Origin: Kitasatospora sp. NA04385
Lineage (GTDB): Bacteria > Actinomycetota > Actinomycetes > Streptomycetales > Streptomycetaceae
Direction: 5' to 3'
Length of the DNA stretch: 64,000 bases
Assembly (NCBI RefSeq): GCF_013364235.1
Contig: NZ_CP054919.1
Location: forward strand, 8,025,238 to 8,089,237
The notes beneath the pieces are model-generated. The model was not told the DNA's origin. It searched no databases and worked only from the letters and a program-made list of their open reading frames with translations. How positions within the stretch are numbered: position 1 is the first letter of the stretch; each line of letters starts with the position of its first letter. A program made the translations under genes and the position numbers. Below, piece after piece: positions 59,754-64,000 of this stretch.

Positions 59754-61049
59754 ATGGACGCCGAGAACGAGCAGCAGGCGGCCCCCGCCGAGGACGGCGG
59801 GCAGGCGCAGCAGCACGCCGGGCTCAGCCGACGGGCCATCATAGGCTGGGCGGGAGCCGGTGTCGCGCTCGGCGCGGCCGCGGTCGGCACGGTGGCCGCC
59901 GCGACCATGTCGGGCGGGGACGGCGCTCCCGCCCCGCAGGCGCCGGAGGTCCCGTTCTACGGTGAGCACCAGTCGGGCATCTCCACCCCGGTCCAGGACC
60001 GGCTGCACTTCGCCGCGTTCGACGTGATCACCGACGACCGGGACGCCCTGGTGAAGATGCTCAAGGAGTGGACGAAGGCCGCCGCGTCGATGACCGGGGG
60101 GCGCGAGGTGGGCGGCGGCGCGGTCGGGGTGGTGCCCGAGTCGCCGCCGGACGACACCGGTGAGGCGCTGGGCCTGCCGGCCTCCCGGCTCACCCTGACC
60201 ATCGGCTTCGGGCCGACGCTGTTCGAGAAGGACGGCACCGACCGGTTCGGGCTGAAGGCCAGGCTGCCGGAGGCGCTGGTGGAGCTGCCGAAGTTCCGGG
60301 GCGACCGGCTGGAGGCGGCCCGCAGCGGCGGCGACCTGTGCATCCAGGCCTGCGCGGACGATCCGCAGGTCGCGGTGCACGCGATCCGCAACCTGGCGAG
60401 GATCGGCATGGGCGTGGTCAACGTCCGCTGGTCGCAGCTGGGTTTCGGCAAGACCTCCTCCACCACGCCCGACAGTCAGACCCCGCGCAACCTGATGGGC
60501 TTCAAGGACGGCACCCACAACATCGCCGGCACCGACGCCGACGCGCTGGCCCGGCACGTGTGGGTCGCCCCCGGCGACGGCCCGGACTGGATGACCGGCG
60601 GCTCCTACCTGGTCGCCCGCCGGATCCGGATGACCATCGAGACCTGGGACCGCTCCTCGCTCAAGGACCAGGAGGACACCTTCGGCCGCACCAAGATCGA
60701 GGGCGCCCCCTACGGCAAGCAGCAGGAACGCGACACCCCCGACCTGTCGGCGATGCCCGCCGACTCGCACGTGCGCCTGGCCCACCCCGACAGCAACGGC
60801 GGCCTGATGATCCTGCGCCGCGGCTACTCCTTCACCGACGGCACCGACGGCCTCGGCCGCCTGGACGCCGGCCTGTTCTTCCTGGCGTACCAGCGCGACA
60901 CCCGCAAGGCGTTCGTCCCGCTGCAGACCAAGCTCGCGGCCAACGACAAGCTGAACGAGTACATCACCCACGTCGCCTCCGCCCACTTCGCCTGCCCGCC
61001 CGGGGTCCGCAAGCCCGGCGAGTGGTGGGGCCAGAGCCTCTTCGGCTGA
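59754..61049 (+). CDS. efeB: Dyp-type haem peroxidase / deferrochelatase EfeB
   Basis: A 431-residue Dyp-type peroxidase exported folded: the Tat motif is LSRRAIIGWAGAGVALGAAA. The catalytic Asp252 is in GFKDGTHNI. Other family segments are LTIGFGPTLFE, VARRIRMTIETWDRS and FLAYQRDTRKAFVPLQ. In the Efe system it oxidises ferrous iron and may release iron from haem for EfeU. GAGAGGG precedes the ATG at 59754. The order efeO-efeB-efeU differs from E. coli efeUOB. Confidence 0.94.
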   Translation: MDAENEQQAAPAEDGGQAQQHAGLSRRAIIGWAGAGVALGAAAVGTVAAATMSGGDGAPAPQAPEVPFYGEHQSGISTPVQDRLHFAAFDVITDDRDALVKMLKEWTKAAASMTGGREVGGGAVGVVPESPPDDTGEALGLPASRLTLTIGFGPTLFEKDGTDRFGLKARLPEALVELPKFRGDRLEAARSGGDLCIQACADDPQVAVHAIRNLARIGMGVVNVRWSQLGFGKTSSTTPDSQTPRNLMGFKDGTHNIAGTDADALARHVWVAPGDGPDWMTGGSYLVARRIRMTIETWDRSSLKDQEDTFGRTKIEGAPYGKQQERDTPDLSAMPADSHVRLAHPDSNGGLMILRRGYSFTDGTDGLGRLDAGLFFLAYQRDTRKAFVPLQTKLAANDKLNEYITHVASAHFACPPGVRKPGEWWGQSLFG

Positions 61050-61092
61050 CCCCCGCCCCTTCCCTCTCCCTTCCGAAACGAGGAGAACCGCC

Positions 61093-61941
61093 GTGTTCGC
61101 CAACTACCTGATCGGCCTGCGCGAGGGCCTCGAAGCCAGCCTGGTGGTCTGCATCCTGATCGCCTACCTGGTCAAGACCGGCCGCAGGGACCGCCTCGCA
61201 CCGGTGTGGGCCGGCGTCGGCGCCGCCGTCGCCCTGGCCGCGGCCTTCGGCGCGGTGCTCCAGTTCGGCTCCAGCCAGCTGTCCTTCGAGGCCCAGGAAG
61301 CCCTCGGCGGCAGCCTGTCGATCATCGCGGTCGGCCTGGTCACCTGGATGGTCTTCTGGATGCGCCGCACCGCCCGCCACCTCAGGAGCGAACTCCACGG
61401 CAGGCTGGACGCCGCGCTCGCCATGGGCACCGGCGCCCTCGTCGCCACCGCGTTCCTCGCCGTGGGCCGCGAGGGCCTGGAGACCTCGCTGTTCATCTGG
61501 ACCGCCGTCCAGGCCACCGGCGACGGCTGGGACCCGCTGGCCGGCGCCGCCCTGGGCCTGCTCACCTCCATCGTGCTGGGCTGGCTGTTCTACCGCGGCG
61601 CGCTGAGGATCAACCTGGCGAAGTTCTTCACCTGGACCGGCGGCATGCTCGTCGTCGTCGCCGCGGGCGTCCTCGCCTACGGCGTCCACGACCTCCAGGA
61701 AGCCGACTGGCTCCCCGGCCTGTCCGCCCACGCCTTCGACATCTCCTCCACCATCCCCGCCGACAGCTGGTACGGGACCCTCCTCAAGGGCGTGTTCAAC
61801 TTCCAGCCCGACCCGACCAAGGCCCAGGTCTGGGTCTGGGCCCTCTACCTGGCGCCCACCCTCTACTTCTTCTTCCGCAAACCCGCCGCCACCCCGCCCC
61901 AACCCGCCCAGGTCTCCGCCCCGAAGACCGGGACGGCCTGA
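61093..61941 (+). CDS. efeU: Ferric iron permease EfeU (FTR1 family)
   Basis: A 282-residue membrane protein with seven helices. Both iron-binding REGLE motifs are present: Arg10-Glu14 in LREGLEASL and Arg126-Glu130 in GREGLETSL. It imports iron oxidised by EfeB and bound by EfeO. GAGGAGAA precedes the GTG at 61093, 43 bp after efeB. Confidence 0.95.
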   Translation: MFANYLIGLREGLEASLVVCILIAYLVKTGRRDRLAPVWAGVGAAVALAAAFGAVLQFGSSQLSFEAQEALGGSLSIIAVGLVTWMVFWMRRTARHLRSELHGRLDAALAMGTGALVATAFLAVGREGLETSLFIWTAVQATGDGWDPLAGAALGLLTSIVLGWLFYRGALRINLAKFFTWTGGMLVVVAAGVLAYGVHDLQEADWLPGLSAHAFDISSTIPADSWYGTLLKGVFNFQPDPTKAQVWVWALYLAPTLYFFFRKPAATPPQPAQVSAPKTGTA

Positions 61942-61954
61942 GCCGGAGCGCGGA

Positions 61955-61998
61955 CGGACCGCCCGGGGCTGCGCACGATCGCGGCCCCGGGCGGTCCG
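61955..61998. terminator. Strong bidirectional hairpin terminator
   Basis: Perfect 15-bp arms (61955-61969 and 61984-61998) surround a 14-nt loop between the convergent efeU and EF-hand genes. It starts 13 bp after the efeU stop and ends 14 bp before the EF-hand gene's end, so it can stop transcripts from both sides. Confidence 0.8.
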
Positions 61999-62012
61999 GC
62001 GTTTCCGGGTCC

Positions 62013-62576
62013 TCAGGAGAGCGGGCCGTAGAGCCGGTTGCCGGGCGCGTCGGGGTCGGAGCTGAGGTAGAACTCCTGGAGGGCGAGCAGGAGTTCGTCG
62101 ACGGAGAGCCTGCCGCTGCCGTCGGTGTCGAGGTGCCGGAAGGCGGCGGCGCGGTGCTCCGGGGCGGTGCGGAAGACCTCCTGCCAGACCTGGAACTCCC
62201 GCTCGTCGACCTCGCCGTCGCCGTCGGTGTCCAGGAGCGCGACCACGGCCTCGGTCAGCGGGCGCAGGGCGGTGCGGAAGCCGTCGGGGGAGGTGACGAA
62301 GGCGCCGGTCATGCCCGCCCGGTACTCCGCGGGGGTCAGGCGCTGGTCCCCGTCCGCGTCGGCGGCCTCGGCCAGCGCCTCCCAGTAGCGGTCCATGCCC
62401 GCCATCAGCGCGGTGCCCTTGGGGGAGGTCGGCGGCTCGCCGAACGCGGAGAGCAGCCGGGCGCCGAGGGTGAGCAGGTCCTCGCGGTCGACGGTGCCGT
62501 TGCCGTCCGCGTCGAGGTGGCCGAAGCAGAGGGCGATCTTGCGGTCGAGCAGGGGCGGGCCGGAAAGCGCGGTCAT
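62013..62576 (-). CDS. Four-EF-hand calcium-binding protein
   Basis: A 187-residue calmodulin-like protein with four canonical EF-hand loops: DADGNGTVDRED, DADGDQRLTPAE, DTDGDGEVDERE and DTDGSGRLSVDE. All have Asp at positions 1 and 3 and Asp or Glu at position 12, so all four should bind calcium. It has no signal peptide. Similar CabC/CalD proteins influence Streptomyces development. GAGAGAGAGG precedes the ATG at 62576, only 14 bp after the ALDH stop. Confidence 0.93.
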   Translation of the reverse strand: MTALSGPPLLDRKIALCFGHLDADGNGTVDREDLLTLGARLLSAFGEPPTSPKGTALMAGMDRYWEALAEAADADGDQRLTPAEYRAGMTGAFVTSPDGFRTALRPLTEAVVALLDTDGDGEVDEREFQVWQEVFRTAPEHRAAAFRHLDTDGSGRLSVDELLLALQEFYLSSDPDAPGNRLYGPLS

Positions 62577-62590
62577 GGGGTGCCTCTCTC

Positions 62591-64000
62591 TCACGGGGCG
62601 GTGCGTTGCGCAGGGTCGGACGGTTCGGGGGAGGACGGGCCGATGCTGATGCCCTGCAGGCGGGTGGTGCGCAGGATCGGGACGTTGGCCTCGCCGTGCG
62701 CGCCGCCGGACAGCCCGGTGCCGCCGATGACCGGCAGCACCGGGAGGGTGCCGATGTGGCTGTCGTTGACCTTCAGCACGCCGCCGTTGACCACCTCGTC
62801 GGCGAACCGGTCGACGACGCGCGGGTCGCGGGCCCACAGCGAGTTGCGCAGGCCGTAGCGGTTGGCGTTGACGAAGGCGATCAGCGCGTCGAGCAGCCCC
62901 TCGTCCGGGTCCGGGGCGTCCGGGCCCGGGCCGTCCGGTGCGTCCGGGACGACCAGGCACATCAGCGGGAAGAAGGTCTCCTCGGCGACCGCCCGCAGCG
63001 TCGCGGCCCGCTCCAGGCCGCGGACGCGCAGCAGCACCGGGCGGACGAACGGGCCCCGGGGCGTGGGCGCGCCGTCCACGTCGACGCTCTCGCCGCCGCA
63101 GAGCAGTTCGGCGCCTCCGGCGACGGCGTCCGCCAGCACGTCCGCGCACTGGGCGCGCTTGACCACGGGGGTGAGCACCACGTCCGGGTCCTCGGGCGGG
63201 CCGATCCGCAGGGCGGCCACCCGCTCGTGCAGCAGCGCGGCGAAGCGGTCCGCCACCGCCGGGTGGACCAGGGCGAACTTGGGCGCGAAGCAGAGCTGGC
63301 CCGAGCCGTGGTAGCGCTCGGCCGCGGCGTCCGCGGCCCGGGGCAGGTCGGCGTCCCGCCACACCACCAGGGCGTCGTTGCCGGCCAGCTCCAGGACGGG
63401 CTTCTTGCCCGACTCCAGACAGGCCCGGGCCAGGTCGGCGCCCTGCTGCGGGCCGCCGAAGAAGAAGACGTCGTCGCAGTCCGGCGAGGCCAGCCAGGTG
63501 CGCAGGGTCGGCCGGTCGGGGGCGCACAGCACGCTCAGCACGCCGGGCGGTGCGCCGTGCCCGGCCAGCAGCGGGGCGACCAGCCGGTGGAAGAGGTACG
63601 CGGTGCTCAGCGGCACCGTCGGCGGGGCGTTGAGCACCACCGCGTTACCGCCCGCCAGGACGGGGACGGCGGCCAGCGCGGTGAGCATCGGCGCGTTGCG
63701 GGCCGGGCTGAGGCCGACCACGCCGTCCGGCTTGCGCACCAGCCGCACCAGGCGGCCCCGCTGCTCGCCCTCCCAGCGCATCGCGGCCCGGGCGTGGGCG
63801 AGGGTGTCCGGGTGGGTGAGGTCCAGCGCGGCGGACAGCGACCAGCGCGCCACCCGCACCGGGTGGCCCTCGGCGACCAGCGCCCCGACCACCTCCTCGG
63901 CCCGCTCCCGCAGCAGGCGGTGGAAGGCGGCGGCGAACTCCAGGCGCCGTTCCAGCGGCACCCGGGCCCAGGCCGGTTGGGCCGCGCGGGCCGGGCCAGC
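62591..64000 (-). CDS. Aldehyde dehydrogenase (N-terminus cut by window edge)
   Basis: At least 470 residues of an NAD(P)-dependent aldehyde dehydrogenase superfamily member; the start lies beyond the window. The frame is open to the last base (AAQPAWARVPLERRLEF). The active-site Cys is in SGQLCFAPKF and the Glu in VLELAGNDALVV. VFFFGGPQQG replaces the usual FTGS-x-x-G motif. The family oxidises aldehydes to acids. It is followed at 14 bp by the calcium-binding protein gene, suggesting co-expression. Confidence 0.88.
   Translation of the reverse strand, partial: AGPARAAQPAWARVPLERRLEFAAAFHRLLRERAEEVVGALVAEGHPVRVARWSLSAALDLTHPDTLAHARAAMRWEGEQRGRLVRLVRKPDGVVGLSPARNAPMLTALAAVPVLAGGNAVVLNAPPTVPLSTAYLFHRLVAPLLAGHGAPPGVLSVLCAPDRPTLRTWLASPDCDDVFFFGGPQQGADLARACLESGKKPVLELAGNDALVVWRDADLPRAADAAAERYHGSGQLCFAPKFALVHPAVADRFAALLHERVAALRIGPPEDPDVVLTPVVKRAQCADVLADAVAGGAELLCGGESVDVDGAPTPRGPFVRPVLLRVRGLERAATLRAVAEETFFPLMCLVVPDAPDGPGPDAPDPDEGLLDALIAFVNANRYGLRNSLWARDPRVVDRFADEVVNGGVLKVNDSHIGTLPVLPVIGGTGLSGGAHGEANVPILRTTRLQGISIGPSSPEPSDPAQRTAP

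Noticed and set aside
1..64000. CRISPR arrays, tRNA or rRNA genes, prophage or integrative element borders
   Set aside because: No regularly spaced repeats with unique spacers, no cloverleaf-like sequences and no phage or integrase genes were seen on either strand.

Overview
The window looks like part of a streptomycete chromosome (Streptomyces or Kitasatospora type). G+C is very high, third codon positions are almost always G or C, GTG starts are common, and many stop/start pairs overlap as ATGA or GTGA. The gene content fits as well: MsiK-dependent sugar ABC systems, SpoIIE-type phosphatases, an actinobacterial Efe iron importer, and LacI, TetR, MarR and WYL regulators. I saw no rRNA, tRNA, CRISPR array, phage module, transposase or antibiotic cluster. 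The ends cut a WYL regulator (left) and an aldehyde dehydrogenase (right).

Region 1 (826-17829) is a carbohydrate locus. A minus-strand pair (GH3, then GH31 alpha-xylosidase) diverges from a plus-strand run: lipoprotein binding protein, two permeases, LacI regulator, GH43, GH42, GH95 and a CE7 acetyl esterase. None of the enzymes has a signal peptide. Together they would remove xylose, galactose, fucose, arabinose or xylose, acetyl groups and glucose, which matches stepwise cytoplasmic breakdown of imported fucosylated, acetylated xyloglucan oligosaccharides. The ABC ATPase is missing and presumably shared. Two tandem palindromic boxes at 6266-6297 are the likely LacI operator.

Region 2 (17857-31649) holds mostly housekeeping and accessory genes: a drug-type MFS pump, a metallo-beta-lactamase-fold hydrolase, a CHAD protein, UdgB uracil-DNA glycosylase, an SPFH protein, CBS and VOC proteins, a secreted SGNH hydrolase, a SpoIIE-type phosphatase, a Gfo/Idh oxidoreductase and a large FAD/Fe-S dehydrogenase. 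It also contains two copies of a 150-bp terminal-inverted-repeat element and an internally deleted methyltransferase remnant.

Region 3 (31749-45896) has an arsenic resistance set (arsC, arsR, acr3), a GT2 glycosyltransferase, a secreted lytic transglycosylase-like protein, a metallophosphoesterase, an MFS/isochorismatase operon, DUF2000 with an AraC regulator, a secreted GH6 cellulase, and MarR with an alpha/beta hydrolase around a perfect palindrome.

Region 4 (46033-64000) has an ABC exporter and TetR/VOC pair that both carry apparent frameshifts, a multidomain SpoIIE phosphatase, SRPBCC, TPR and HEAT-like repeat proteins, a TetR / acyl-CoA dehydrogenase / DUF35 regulon marked by repeated GGCACT-N-AGTGCC boxes, an iron-regulated efeO-efeB-efeU operon, and an ALDH plus four-EF-hand operon.
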